Source of the DNA: Delphinapterus leucas
Taxonomy: Eukaryota; Chordata; Mammalia; Artiodactyla; Monodontidae
Direction: 5' to 3'
NCBI RefSeq assembly: GCF_002288925.2
Contig: NW_022098066.1
Location: 83,143,783-83,207,782 of the forward strand
DNA: 64,000 nucleotides
The notes beneath the pieces were generated by a model. That model was not told the origin of the DNA and did not search any database. It saw only the letters and a program-made list of their open reading frames with translations. A program made the translations under genes and the position numbers. Of the stretch, positions 12,040 to 64,000 are shown in pieces (position 1 is the stretch's first letter; each line of letters starts with the position of its first letter).

Positions 12040-12249
12040 GGTTTCCCTGGTGGTGCAGTGGTTGAGAGTCCGCCTGCCAATGCAGGGGACACGGGGTCGT
12101 GCCCCGGTCTGGGAAGATCCCACATTGCGTGGAGTGGCCTGGCCCGTGAGCCATGGCCGCTGAGCCTGCGCGTCCGGAGCCTGTGCTCCGCAACGGGAGA
12201 GGCCACAACAGTGAGAGGCTCACATACCACAAAAAAAAAAAAAAAAAAA
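12040..12249 (+). mobile_element. CHR-1-type SINE, plus
   Basis: Head GTTTCCCTGGTGGTGCAGTG, end ACAGTGAGAGGCTCACATAC, then poly(A). Flanked by GACATTAAGAGAA at 12027-12039 and 12250-12262. Confidence 0.93.
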
Positions 12250-12388
12250 GACATTAAGAGAATGAAAAGATAAGCCATGGGCTGGGAGAAAAGTTTACTA
12301 ATCATACAGCTGACAAAGAACGTTTACCTAGAATATATAAAGAACTCTTAAAGCTTGAAAAAAAATACAATTTAAAAAAAGTGGGCAA

Positions 12389-12603
12389 TGGGCTTCCCTG
12401 GTGGCGCAGTGGTTGAGAGTCCGCCTGCCGATGCAGGGGACATGGGTTCGTGACCCGGTCCGGGAAGATCCCACATGCCGTGGAGCGGATGGGCCCGTGA
12501 GCCATGGTCGCTGAGCCTGTGCATCCGGAGCCTGCGCTCTGCAACGGGAGAGGCCACAACAGTGAGAGGCCCACATACCGCAAAAAAAAAAAAAAAAAAA
12601 AAA
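12389..12603 (+). mobile_element. CHR-1-type SINE, plus
   Basis: Head GGGCTTCCCTGGTGGCGCAG, poly(A) to 12603. Flanked by GTGGGCAA at 12381-12388 and 12604-12611, with extra A-tract identity upstream. Confidence 0.93.
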
Positions 12604-13440
12604 GTGGGCAAAAGATTTGAACAGACACTTCACCAGAGGAGATATATGGATGGCAAAAAACACATGATGAACCCATTAGTCATTATGGAAATGAAAATGA
12701 AAACCAAATGGGAAACTCTTGCACACCTATTAGAATGGCTAAAATAAAAAATAATGACAATACCCAGTGCTGGTAAGGATCTATAGCAACTGGAACTCTC
12801 CTACATTGCTTGTAAGAATGCAAAATGGAATAATCATCCTGGAAAACATGTTGATAGTTTCTAATAAAGTTAAACAAATACCTATGCGACCCAGCAATCC
12901 TACTTTTATGTATTTAGTCTAGAGAAATGAAAACACATGTCCACACAAAAACTTGTACATAAAGGTTCATAGCAGTACTATTTGTAACTGTCAAAAACTG
13001 AAAACAACCCAAAATGGCCTTCAACAGATGAATAGATAGACAACCGTGGTGTATTCATACAACAGAGTGCTACTCATCGGTAAAAAGGAGTAAGCTATTA
13101 ATACACAAACAACATGGATGAATCTGAAATACATTATGCTAAGTGGAAGAAGCCAGTCTCAAAATGTAACATAATGTATATTTCCATTTATATGACATTC
13201 GGGAAAAGATAAAACTGTAGTAATGGCAAACAGATCAATGGTTTCTGGGGATTAGGGGTGGGTTGAGAGACTGATTAAGGAGTGTTAGAATTGTTCTCTT
13301 TCTTTCTTGTGGTGGTGGTTATAAGGATCTCTGCATTATTAAAACTCATAAAGCAGTAAACCAAAAAAAAAGAAAAAGAGTGAATTTGCTGTGTGTAAAC
13401 TTTAAAATACTTAATAGATAAATAAGTTGAGCTATATTAG

Positions 13441-14110
13441 TGAAACAGAGCAGGATCTTATGGTCCTTGCCCCACCCCCTGTCCTCAGCCTGCCTTTTGT
13501 CTGTGGAAAATCTTTAGCCAAAGAATAGGTTTGATCAGAGAAGTGAGGAAATGCAGAAACCAAGGAAAACAGTCAAAGGAGACCAAATAATAATAGTTTA
13601 ATCATTAAGCACAGTCAAGGACCTTTAGTTCCTCCTTAAGGGCTATAGACAATATTCTGAGCCATGTCCTGTGAGCTGTTTTGCAGATACCAAAGCCTCC
13701 ACCAGGTGGAGGAGGATGACTACACGATGACCAAATTGAAGCCATGACATAAGCTGCCACAGTTCCGAGAACTGGCCTCAAAGAAGTGGGAGCAAACTCT
13801 GGAACTAAAGATTAACTGTACTTAAAACAACCAAGGTGACACTGATCAGACCACCACATTACCGGTTTCAAGATGACTGTCAGAGCTGGCTGTGCTGTTC
13901 TGCTCCCTCCCTCTGCCTATACAGCCCTGAAACTCCCCTTTAAAAGCCCCTTCCCCTGAGCAGCAGTCGGGAGTTGGTTCTCCGACAGGAGCCCACCCTC
14001 TCCCCTGGTTGCCGGGCTCTGAAATAAAGCAACCTTTCCTTTCCTACCAACACTTGTCTCTCGAGAATTGGCTTTTGAACGGTGAGCAGTCGGACGTGGG
14101 TTCGGTAACA
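13441..14110 (+). mobile_element. Solo ERV1-like LTR
   Basis: Starts TGAAACAGAGCAGG and ends GGTTCGGTAACA. Carries a GC-rich promoter-like stretch near 13900-13990 and a poly(A) signal AATAAA at about 14023. TTAG (13437-13440) and TGAG (14111-14114) flank it, an imperfect 4-base duplication. It shares the GGTAACA end with the LTR at 3601-4697 but is otherwise distinct. No viral genes are present. Confidence 0.72.
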
Positions 14111-14527
14111 TGAGAGTTTAGACTCATCATCTTGGGTCAAACTGAAAGTCCGCATAGCCTACAATTTTATGGCTGGTAGTGCAGTAAAATAAGATAGTTG
14201 CTATTTATGCTCCCTGGCCCCATATATGCCAGTATATTTTAATGTTTATCTATGGTTCTGTTAGGCATTACTGACTCATTCTTACTCTGGAAACACATTC
14301 ATTTTACCTTTTAAGCCATTTACTAAAGGTCACAGTAACATGCAGTAATATTTTTTATAAGTGGAAATTTTTAAAATCTAGAAGAATCAACTGAGTAACT
14401 ATTTGTACTAAAAAGACAGTTCAATGAAGGGGCAGAATATAAGATCAACATACACAAATTGATGTTTTTTCCTATATATCAATAAAAAAGTAAGAGAATA
14501 AAAGATCCCATTAACAATAGCAGGAAA

Positions 14528-15088
14528 GGGGGCTTCCCTTGTGGCACAGTGGTTAAGAATCCGCCTGCCAATGCAGGGGACACGGGTTCGAGCCCTGGTC
14601 CAGGAAGATCCCACGTGCTTCGGAGCAGCTAAGCCTGTGTGCCACAACTACTGAGCCTGTGCTCTAGACCCTTTGAGCCACAACTACTGAGCCCGCATGC
14701 CACAACTACTGAAGCCCGTGTGCCTAGAGCCCATGCTCTGCAAAAAGGGAAGCCACCACAATGAGAAGCCTGCGCACCACAACGAAGAGTAGCCCCCGCT
14801 CGCTGCAACTAGATAAAGCCTGTGTGCAGCAATGAAGACCCAACACAGCCAGAAAAAAAAAAAAAACGAGTCCCTGGAATTCCCTGGTGGTCCAGTGGTT
14901 ATGACTCCACACTCTCACTGCTGAGGGCCTGGGTTTGATCCCTGGCTGGGGAACTAAAATCCCAGAAGCCATGCAGTACAGCCAAAAAAGAAAAAAAAAA
15001 TGAGCCCCTATCTTTGCAGGTGCAATGGAAAAAGTAGCAGCTCAAATAAAAATTATACAAACAAACAAACAAACAAAAACACCAGAAA
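14528..15088 (+). mobile_element. CHR-2-type SINE with extra 3' flank (candidate transduction), plus
   Basis: SINE body from 14530 with its poly(A) at 14853-14866, followed by about 90 bases of non-SINE sequence (itself hit by a second SINE) ending in an (AAAC)n-rich tail at about 15056-15088. The whole unit is bounded by AACAATAGCAGGAAA at 14513-14527 and 15089-15103, which is one target duplication. Confidence 0.8.
14876..15001 (+). mobile_element. Short old tRNA-SINE nested in the preceding unit
   Basis: Head GGAATTCCCTGGTGGTCCAG, body GGGGAACTAAAATCCCAGAA, poly(A) to 15000. Flanked by GAGTCCCT (14868-14875) and GAGCCCCT (15002-15009). Confidence 0.85.
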
Positions 15089-16237
15089 AACAATAGCAGG
15101 AAAAACTAAACACTTCCTAAGAATAAACAAAAAAGTAATATGCAAGACCTATTTGAAGAAAACAATAAAACCTGACTAAAAGACATAGAATATGACTTCA
15201 ATAAATATCTTGTTCCCAGATAGGGAATCTTAGTATTGTACAAATTATTAAGTTTGACAGTCTCCCAACATTAATTGGTAATGTCAAGGCAATCCAATCA
15301 AAATTTCAGTTGAATTTTTATGGACCTTGATGAGTTGTTTCTCAAATTTATATTGAATACTGGAAAAGAAAATGTGTTTAAAAAATTAAAAGAAAGACAA
15401 ACATTGAAAAGAAATATTTAAAAACAAAGTAGCAGTATAGTGATTGAAACAGTGTGGTATAGTTGTGTAAAAAGATAGCCTCGTGTACATAAAGGAATTT
15501 AGTTTGTAATAAAGATGCTACTTTTTAATCATTGTAAAAAAGGATGAATTATCAATAAATAATGTTTGTTATCTATTTGGGGAAAAAGGTAAAGTTAAGT
15601 CCTGACTCTGTATTGTATCAAATTCCAGAGATAGATATAAAAAACAAAACTAGAGAACTACTAGGAGAAAATATAAGAAAATATTTGTATAGTCTTGGAG
15701 AAAAGGAAGGCATTTATAATAAGTAAGAGTCTAAAATCCAAGAACAGTGAAGGAGAAGTCTTACACATGCAAATTCAAAACTTCTGTATATAAATAATAC
15801 AAAATAAGGAATTCAACAAAACATTAAAATTCAAAATGTGTGAAGAGCTTCACACAACTATTAAAAAAAGACAATAGAAAAATAAGCAAATGATATGAAC
15901 AGTCCATTCAAATAGAAGGAACTAAAAATGGCCAATTCGTTTATAAAATGATCTTCAATCAGACATGTAACCAAAGAAACTTTAGGTAATATTATATCTA
16001 TTTTCCTCATCAGATTGGAAAACAAAACAAAAAGATTGGTCATATTCAGAATTGGAAAAGTGATGGAAGTGGGCATGCTCATCTACTGTGGGTGGAAGAT
16101 AAATTGATTAAGCGTTCATGTGGAACAAGTTTATCAAAACTGTGAGTTCCTTTTACCACCAATTCCCTTCCAGGATTTCCTACAGAAATAGTTACACATG
16201 TGTATAAACAAAGATGTTTATTGTAGCATTGTTTGGG

Positions 16238-16445
16238 GTATAGCTTAGGTGCTGGAGCTGGACTATGTGGATTCTACCCTCAACTACTTTTCTGACCTCA
16301 GGCAACTTCATATTTTTGTGGCTCAGTTTTCTCATCTGTAAAATGAGGAATAGAATATTACCTACCCTGTACATTGTTGTGAGGAACAAAGAAAATAATA
16401 CGTGTAAAGTGCTCAGCACATGGCCTGGCACAATTAGTTCAAGTT
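16238..16445 (+). mobile_element. MIR, plus
   Basis: Core and 3' part recognisable: TTTTCTCATCTGTAAAATGA, TTGTTGTGAGGAACAAAG, then GTGCTCAGCACATGGCCTGG. Confidence 0.85.
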
Positions 16446-18049
16446 ATCAGGTGGCATTAATAGTGAAAAATTTGAAATAACTTCATAAATGTTCATCAAG
16501 ATGGGGAAGGACTCTATTACGGGACACCATACTATAGACATATATATGTATATTTTTTAAAATTTATTTTGAATGAGGTGAATTTATTGTACTGACATGG
16601 AAAGATTAGCAAAGAGTTTAACCAGCACAGCCCCTGTTTGGTTTCTGTAGCTCTCTTGGCAAAGGGTAGGGACAATCTAAGCAAGCACAGTTAAAGCTTT
16701 AGCTCACATTGCGTACATCACATCCACTTGCATTCCACTGACCAAAGCAAATCATATGGACCCGGCCTATTGGGAGGCACTGAAGTCATTAGTTAAGGGC
16801 TGGATGTACAATCATCTTACAGGGGAGAAAGTGAATAGTTGGGAACAGTAATAACATCTACCAAAACTGGCCATCCACGACCCCACGACCCCACCATTGA
16901 GTAGACATCCCACACTCTATGTGTGAGTGTGTGTTTTCTATTTAGCTTCAGAATCCGTATCTATGGGCCACACATATGAGAAAAACACTATGGAACATTT
17001 GCCTGTGGATTCCCCGAGCAAATGAGGTTACAATGGGACCTCAACAATGAGAGATAATTCCTGATTTCTTGTGTCTCCACTGGAAAGATGTAGATACTTA
17101 GGTGATCACCAGGCTCATTCCCAACTTAACTGTTTTGTTCCTTCACAATACCCTGGACTTTCCAATTTTGTTTATTTCGTTGTAAAAAATTATTTCATTT
17201 AATTTTAACAACACCATTATAGGGTAGCTATTTTATCCTCAGTATAAATTATTGTGTATCATAGGCCTTCCAGAAGCACTCTCTTATTGTTAAAACTCTT
17301 TGATTATGGGTATTAATTGTGCATGACAATTTTGAGCAGTTTGGGGGGATGGAGTTGGGAGAACTCTTAAGATTGTAGCCTCTTTCATCCTAGTGCAGTG
17401 ATTTTCTATCCTAGGACACTGACATAATCCTAACATGAGCCCAAAAGTCTAAGTCCATGTACTCAAGAAGAAGTCTGTACAAATTTTCACCCATGGGCAC
17501 AACTTTTACTCAAGCTCCATATCTGACTCACTAGATGCTTCCAGCTAGTGTCCTGCTGTGACCCAACAGAGCAGGGACATAACGGACAGCAAACACAACT
17601 TGTCCACTAACCTGTGCTCGATCATGCATGTTTTGGTAGGGTTGGCATATGCCAAAGCCCATCACTGACATGGTTTGGATACTATTAATCTTATCAGGTT
17701 GCCGTTGGCAGAGGGTGTACCTTCTCTGTGGTGTAATCAAAGAATTAATATGAACATCATGCTTATATAACCTGAGCAATGAATGAAACAGGACTTGGGG
17801 TTATACTTTATTCTGGAAGTTAACAGTGATTCACTGGAAAACATTGGACAAGTTGCCTAAACTCACTGCTCCTTTGTTTACCCATTTGTGAAATATCCTC
17901 TCTGTACCTCAAGGTTATCACAATCATAGGTCCTGGATTTTAGAATTGTTCTACAGATACCTCATTCAAACATTCAGCAATATTTATTATGTGCCAGGTA
18001 ATCTTCTAGGTACAGTTGAATTTTCAACATATCTAAAAGTGAAATTATC
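16446..18049. other. Unassigned intergenic sequence
   Basis: No gene and no confidently named repeat. AT-rich, with short MIR-like scraps near 17860-17990. An 82-codon open frame on the minus strand (17531-17779) has no recognised motif and is not called a gene. Confidence 0.5.
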
Positions 18050-18610
18050 TTCTCTTCCTCAACCCAGCTTTTATCTCCTATATTCTCTGTCTCAGTGGTG
18101 GCGTCAACATCCATCCAGTTGCCTGAGGCAGAAACCCCTGGGCGTCAGTCTCAGTGTTCCTCTTTCCCTCAGCCCTACATCGGTCCTCTCAAGTGTACCC
18201 TCACCATTTAAAAGAATCTATTACTCCCTTGCTAAGCCTGCCTCAGTGTTTTCACCCTTGTGGTCTCTCTGCCTTGAACACGCTCCTTCCTGATTTCACA
18301 GAGCTGGCTTCTTATCATTCAGATCTTAGCTCAAACGTCATTTTGTTAGTGACATGTTCTTCAACCCATCCAATACAGAGCTGCTCCCCAGTCCTGCTCT
18401 TAATCTATTACCCTTTCTTTTTTTTTTTTTTACCATCTTATTAGCACTAATACTACCTGATAACTCACTTGTACACTGCCTCCCCACCGCCACCACCATT
18501 TTGTCTGTCTCCAACACAGGATCTAAGCTCTGTAAGAGCAAGGACATTTTCTGACTCGTTCACCTCCATTCCAGACACTGGGAATGTGGCTAGCATAACC
18601 ACTATTTATT
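18050..18610 (+). mobile_element. L2 3' end, plus
   Basis: Pyrimidine-rich L2-like sequence (TCTCTGCCTTGAACACGCTC, AGATCTTAGCTCAAACGTCA) ending in the L2-type TCTAAGCTCTGTAAGAGCAA and CACTATTTATTG. Confidence 0.7.
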
Positions 18611-19840
18611 GTATTCATCCGGAAGTATCCAACCTGGTAGAATCCAGTTCTCTAACTATTCCTCACTTGCACCCAGCACACACTAATGTGGACTGGTCTC
18701 GCAACCATAAACCTCAGTGTCCCTTGCTGCTGTTTGGCACTTTTCTCCAGTCAATTCACTCTCCCACTTCCCCAGACAATTATTTCACACCTTTCCCTCC
18801 TGAAACCTCTAACCCCACTCCCCCTCCTCAAGCTCATCTGATGACTTTGTTTCTTACTTCACATAAACAACAAAAACAGAAAAGATCTTCCATGTGCTCT
18901 CCCCACCGCTTCTGTACATATACTGTGCCTCTGCGTGTTCCAATGCGTGGACTGTCCATGCTCCTATCTGGACCAACCCCTCCACTCGTGCATTGGGTCT
19001 CACCTCTTCTCACTCAAGGACATCACTCCTGCAGCATCAGTTTTTCTCTCGATTGTTTTTCCCTGAGCTTTCAATATGCTCTAATGTCACCCATCTGCAA
19101 AACAACCCTCCCCTTGACCCTATTTCCCCTTTCAGTTATTGTTCCCAGTTTTCTGCTCCCTTTTACAGCAAAACTCTTTGAAAGAGGCGTGAGACATTTT
19201 GTCTCCACTTTCTTTCCACCTATTCCATTTTTAAAACCCACTTCCGTATACAGAAATCATTCTTGTCACGGTCAACAGTGACCACCATATTGCCCAGTCC
19301 AGTGGTTATTTCTCTATCCTACCTTTATTCCACCTCTTAGCTGCATTTGACACAATCACTCACTTCTTAAAGCACCTCATGTGGCTCAGGGACACCATGT
19401 TCTTAGTTCTCATACTATGTCACAGGCTGTTTGTTCTTCTTAGTCTCTTCTGCTGGTTCCGCCTCATCTTCTTGACTTCTAAATATTAGTTGTCCAAGGC
19501 TTAGTCTCTTTTATAGTTTCAGTCATCTCTTAGGGGGATCCATCTAGTATCAAGGCTTAAGGTCTATCTTAAAATGAGGACTTCCATATTTATACATTCA
19601 GTTCCAATCTCTCCCCTGAATTCCAGACTAATCTGATTATCTATTCAAAATCTATATTTGAATATCTAGTAACCATTTCATGCTACTCTGTCCAAAAATG
19701 AATTCTTCATGTTTCTCAAACCTCCTCATTCTCAGTCTTCTCCTCTCCATAAATGGAAACTCCATTCTACCATTTTCTTAGGCCAAATCCCTGAAATCAC
19801 CCTTTATTCCTCTACTTCTCTCAGATACTTTGTCAGTGTC

Positions 19841-20183
19841 TTTTTTTTAAACTTAAAAAAATTTATTTATTTATCTTTGGCTGCATTGGGTCTTTGTTGC
19901 TGCGTGCAGGCTTTCTCTAGTTGCGGTGAGTGGGGTCTACTCTTCCTTGCGGTGCGTGGGCTTCTCATTGTGGTGGCTTCTCTTGTTGCAGAGCACGGGC
20001 TCTAGGCACCTGGGCTTCAGTAGTTGTGGCTCGCAGGCTCAGTAGTTGTGGCTCACGGGCTCTAGAGCACAGGCTCAGCAGCTGTGGCATGCAGGCTTAG
20101 CAGCTCCTTGGCATGTGGGATCTTCCTGGACCAGGGCTCGAACCTGTGTCCCCTGCACTGGCAGGGCGCCACCAGGGAAGTCC
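19841..20183 (-). mobile_element. CHR-2-type SINE, minus
   Basis: TTGGCTGCATTGGGTCTTTG body with internal GTAGTTGTGG units; head complement GCGCCACCAGGGAAGTCC, shortened by a deletion of the ATTCTTAACCACT part. TCAGTGT flanks both sides. Confidence 0.88.
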
Positions 20184-20213
20184 CTGAATCAGTGTATTTT
20201 ATAGGCTCTACCC

Positions 20214-20427
20214 TTTTTTTTTTTTTTTTTTTTTTTTTTGTGGCATGCAGGCCTCTCACTGTTGTGGCCTTTCCCATTGCGGAGCACAGGCTCCGGACGC
20301 ACACGCTCAGCGGCCATGGCTCACGGGCCCAGCCGCTCCATGGCATGTGGGATCTTCCCGGACTGGGGCACGAACCCGTGTCCCCTGGGCAGGCAGACTC
20401 TCAACCACTGTGCCACCAGGGAAGCCT
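20214..20427 (-). mobile_element. CHR-1-type SINE, minus
   Basis: Poly(T), then GCAGGCCTCTCACTGTTGTG to CACTGTGCCACCAGGGAAGC. GGCTCTACC flanks it at 20204-20212 and 20428-20436. Confidence 0.92.
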
Positions 20428-20700
20428 GGCTCTACCTTTTAAAAATATCTAATATGTTACCACCTCTCACCACTCCACTACTACCACAGTGACCCAACAA
20501 CTATCATCTCTTGCCCAGACACCTGCAACGGTCTCCTAACTGGTCTCCCTGCTTCCACTCTGCTCTCTTCTATAGACTTTTCATACAGCATTCAGAGTAG
20601 ACTTATTGGCATCATCTCAACTAGCTGACTTGGAGTCTCTCAGTTACCTTTATACAGTTACTTAGCTGTGCTTTAGATGCCAGACTAAATATACCAACAG

Positions 20701-22009
20701 AACACTTAGCTTATAGCTAGTATCCTATCTCTGGTATTATACAAAAACAAATGTACTTTAAGTTAAAAATAATGAACACCCTTTTGTTTGAGCTGCAGGT
20801 GGTTGATATTGCTGCTTTAGTGGATAAGTCTACCCACAGAGCCTAGAGGGGAAGAAATAATTCAAACACAGAGACCAGGATGCAAACGCCACTCAGGAGC
20901 AGCCACATAGGACAGAGGCCCCTCCAGAGAAGCCAGCAAAGGGCGCAAGTCTATGTTAAGGTTTTGAGAAAATACCCAGGTAGGAAATCAGTGTAGCCCC
21001 ATTAAGTGACTTTCTCTTTCGCCTTAACGTTGATCACTACCTGATTTTATTTGCTTATTACTTGTCTCCTCCTTTTGAAATATAAGCTTAAAGTATAAAC
21101 TTAATATAAGTATAATTTACTTAAGTGTTCTACAGATGAGATCAGTGGCCTCTATCTCCAGTGCCAAAAGAGTGCTTGGCACATAGTAGATGTTCAATCG
21201 GTATTTACAGAATGACTCAAGACACAAAGCTAGCTTCACAAACAGTGCTTTGTTTGAGTTTTTATGAATAAACCAACCTGAAGACATCTCCTTTGTAGCT
21301 AAGTTCCCCCCTTTATTTAAAGGGGGTGAAGATGTGGGGAGTGCAACTTTAATCTGTGTTTACTGAAGGTGGAAGCACCAAGATTAACCTAAATGGGAAT
21401 TCAGTATTCTTATGACATTACCCAGAGAATAACATGGTTCCTGTTCCAGCTTTGTCAATTACCATTCCAAGTCACAGTTTCTTCAACTGTGATGTAGGAA
21501 CAATTATGGTACCTATTTATAGGATTATCGGGAGGATTAAATGAGACAGCAACTCTAACGCATCAATAAATGCAGGTATTTGGTTGTTATCATAATATTT
21601 GTATTAGTGGTACACAACTAATCATAAATCACTACATCTTAAATCCACTTAAAGTTTATGTTGAGTCATGGTGACTCACAATCTAACACATCGCTTCAAT
21701 TTGCTCCCCATAATTCACTTAAGAAACCCATTGTGGCAAGGACATCTTTCATGATTTTAATTTTCTACCATTCAGAAGTTCCAGCCTACAGACAACAGGG
21801 AGTAAGTAAGAGGATTTCAGGGCCCAAGCCAATTTATTACTCGTGTAAACTGAACTTTACAATCTTGCTGTGAATTGCTGAGGGGCAGAGACGATGTCTT
21901 ATTGAATGCTATAACCCCAGAGCCCAGCAGAGCACCTGGCACATGACAGCCAATGTTGATTAAATAATAACTGAGTGACGGGTGTTTCAGGTCATCAGTT
22001 GCCTGGAGA
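20701..22009. other. Intergenic sequence upstream of CHD1L with old repeats
   Basis: No gene seen. Recognisable pieces: an L2-like scrap near 21150-21230 (CTTGGCACATAGTAGATGTT), a MIR at about 21470-21580, and an L2 3' end at about 21870-21965 (GCACCTGGCACATGACAGCC). The rest is unassigned. No FMO5 coding exon was found on the minus strand. Confidence 0.55.
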
Positions 22010-22216
22010 GGGCATAAACTGTGAGAATCGAGCGGCCCCACGCACACCCGGCTGCAAGCGCTCCTCAACAGCGGGTAGGATACCTTCCGGCTCTCTCCGC
22101 GCCCAGACCTCAGCGCCGGACGCGCCCTCTGGCGGCGGCGGCGCCCGGGGGTTAGGCCGCGAACGTCGGGAAGGAAGCGCGCGGGGCGGCGTAGGGCGGA
22201 GCTTCGCAGTGGCTGG

Positions 22217-63497
<41,281 letters not shown>

Positions 63498-64000
63498 GTA
63501 AGAAGCAAAGCAGAGAGAAGGGCTAGGGATGGGAGAAGAGGGGAGAGGACGCTTAGGACAAGTATTAGGTGCGTTAAAAAGCACTAGATGAGGAGCGGGA
63601 CGAGCCAGTTGGGGCCGCGTTCTGTCATCAGTCAGCTGGTTGATATGTGACTTTGAGGCAATCCCTTCCCCTCCCTATGTCTGTTTTCTCATTTGTAATT
63701 TGTGAATAATACTTATTCCACCCACCACATGGGACTCTAATGAGGATAATGAATGAATGTGCAAGTACTTTGATAAATGTCAATCCCCGCAAGCATGTTA
63801 AAGTGTTGGCTTGAAGATCATTTCATTGTTTACCCAGTTGACTCCATCTTCTTGAGGGAATATCTCCTGAAAGTGTCAGACTCCTGTGGGAGAGAACTGA
63901 GACATACCACTGAAGTGCTAACAAGACCTTGGTGCTGAAGGGAAGGAGGTTGTATTATGAAGTAACACTCCCTGGAGGCAGAAGTAGAGCTGTGCGGGGC
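63498..64000 (+). other. CHD1L: CHD1L intron 19, partial
   Basis: Contains a MIR at about 63595-63790 (+) (TGATATGTGACTTTGAGGCA, TTTTCTCATTTGTAATTTGT). The next exon is not reached. Confidence 0.75.

Larger units (their letters stand above)
10421..13390 (+). mobile_element. Old L1 ORF2/3' portion, plus, with three SINEs
   Basis: Sense L1 sequence, for example CTTATCAATAAATGGTGCTG and AAGAACTCTTAAAGCTTG, through to 3' UTR-like sequence. Interrupted by SINEs at 10768-11024, 12040-12249 and 12389-12603, each with clear target duplications. No intact reading frame. Confidence 0.72.
14115..16235 (+). mobile_element. Old L1 ORF2 3' portion, plus, with composite SINE insertion
   Basis: Sense L1 from about 14400 (AGATCAACATACACAAATTG) to about 16235, interrupted at 14528-15088. 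The first 300 bases after the LTR are not confidently assigned. Degraded; no frame. Confidence 0.6.
18611..20700 (+). mobile_element. L2 body, plus, with two SINEs
   Basis: L2 ORF2-like, CT-rich sequence, for example CCAATCTCTCCCCTGAATTC and AACGGTCTCCTAACTGGTCT. Interrupted by SINEs at 19841-20183 and 20214-20427. It includes part of a 270-codon open frame (18469-19281), which is a by-product of the pyrimidine-rich composition. Confidence 0.65.

Noticed and set aside
12302..12676. Minus-strand frames rich in WPLPLRSTGSG and CGIFPDRGTNPCPLH-type sequence, here and at many other places
   Set aside because: These are translations of the CHR SINE in its several frames, repeated wherever a SINE occurs.
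13690..13720. CCACCAGGTGGAGG in the LTR as a CTCF site
   Set aside because: It matches only the first part of the core and sits in a self-complementary stretch; weaker than the candidate at 50117.
17531..17779. An 82-codon minus-strand frame upstream of CHD1L, considered as an exon of FMO5 or of a processed gene copy
   Set aside because: It has no FAD-binding GxGxxG motif and no similarity I can recognise to FMO5, and no splice-site support.
18469..19281. A 270-codon open frame on the plus strand, the longest in the window
   Set aside because: It lies in pyrimidine-rich L2 sequence, is dominated by Ser/Pro/Leu/Thr low-complexity runs, and has no recognised domain.

Overview
This window is mammalian nuclear DNA, most likely from a cetacean (whale or dolphin). 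The clearest sign is the repeat content: many tRNA-derived CHR-type SINEs, whose head reads GGCTTCCCTGGTGGCGCAGTGG and which are characteristic of Cetacea and hippos. Laurasiatherian-type L1s, solo ERV LTRs and old MIR/L2 repeats accompany them. There is no operon-like structure, and no RNA gene, CRISPR array or prokaryotic system.

The only protein-coding gene recognised is CHD1L (ALC1), the poly(ADP-ribose)-activated Snf2-family chromatin remodeller, on the + strand. Exons 1 to 19 (22217 to 63497) were assembled by hand from codon phase and GT/AG splice sites. They join without a stop or frameshift into 774 complete codons: Snf2 ATPase lobes 1 and 2, the basic linker, and the first part of the C-terminal macro domain. 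The rest, about 120 residues if the protein has its usual length near 900, lies beyond position 64000.

Layout: 1 to about 16.2 kb is almost entirely transposable elements: old L1 in both orientations, younger SINEs and L1 ends inserted into it, one MLT2-like ERVL solo LTR and two ERV1-like solo LTRs. From 16.2 to 22 kb come MIR, long L2 tracts and some unassigned sequence. A CpG-island promoter with GC boxes lies at about 22.0 to 22.8 kb around exon 1. From 22.3 to 52 kb are large introns with L1 and SINE insertions, mostly antisense to the gene. One 400-base run of N (51945 to 52344) sits inside a SINE in intron 13 and removes no coding sequence. From 52.3 to 64 kb the exons sit among old MIR/L2 and unclassified sequence, with no young insertions.

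I did not find an undescribed biological system. The observations most worth following are a twin-primed, internally deleted L1 that hit the first 16 bases of a solo LTR, a candidate SINE 3' transduction, unusual 3' splice-site contexts at exons 7 and 8 of CHD1L, and two candidate non-coding elements in introns 12 and 15. Comparisons with human CHD1L rest on remembered family knowledge; no alignment was run.
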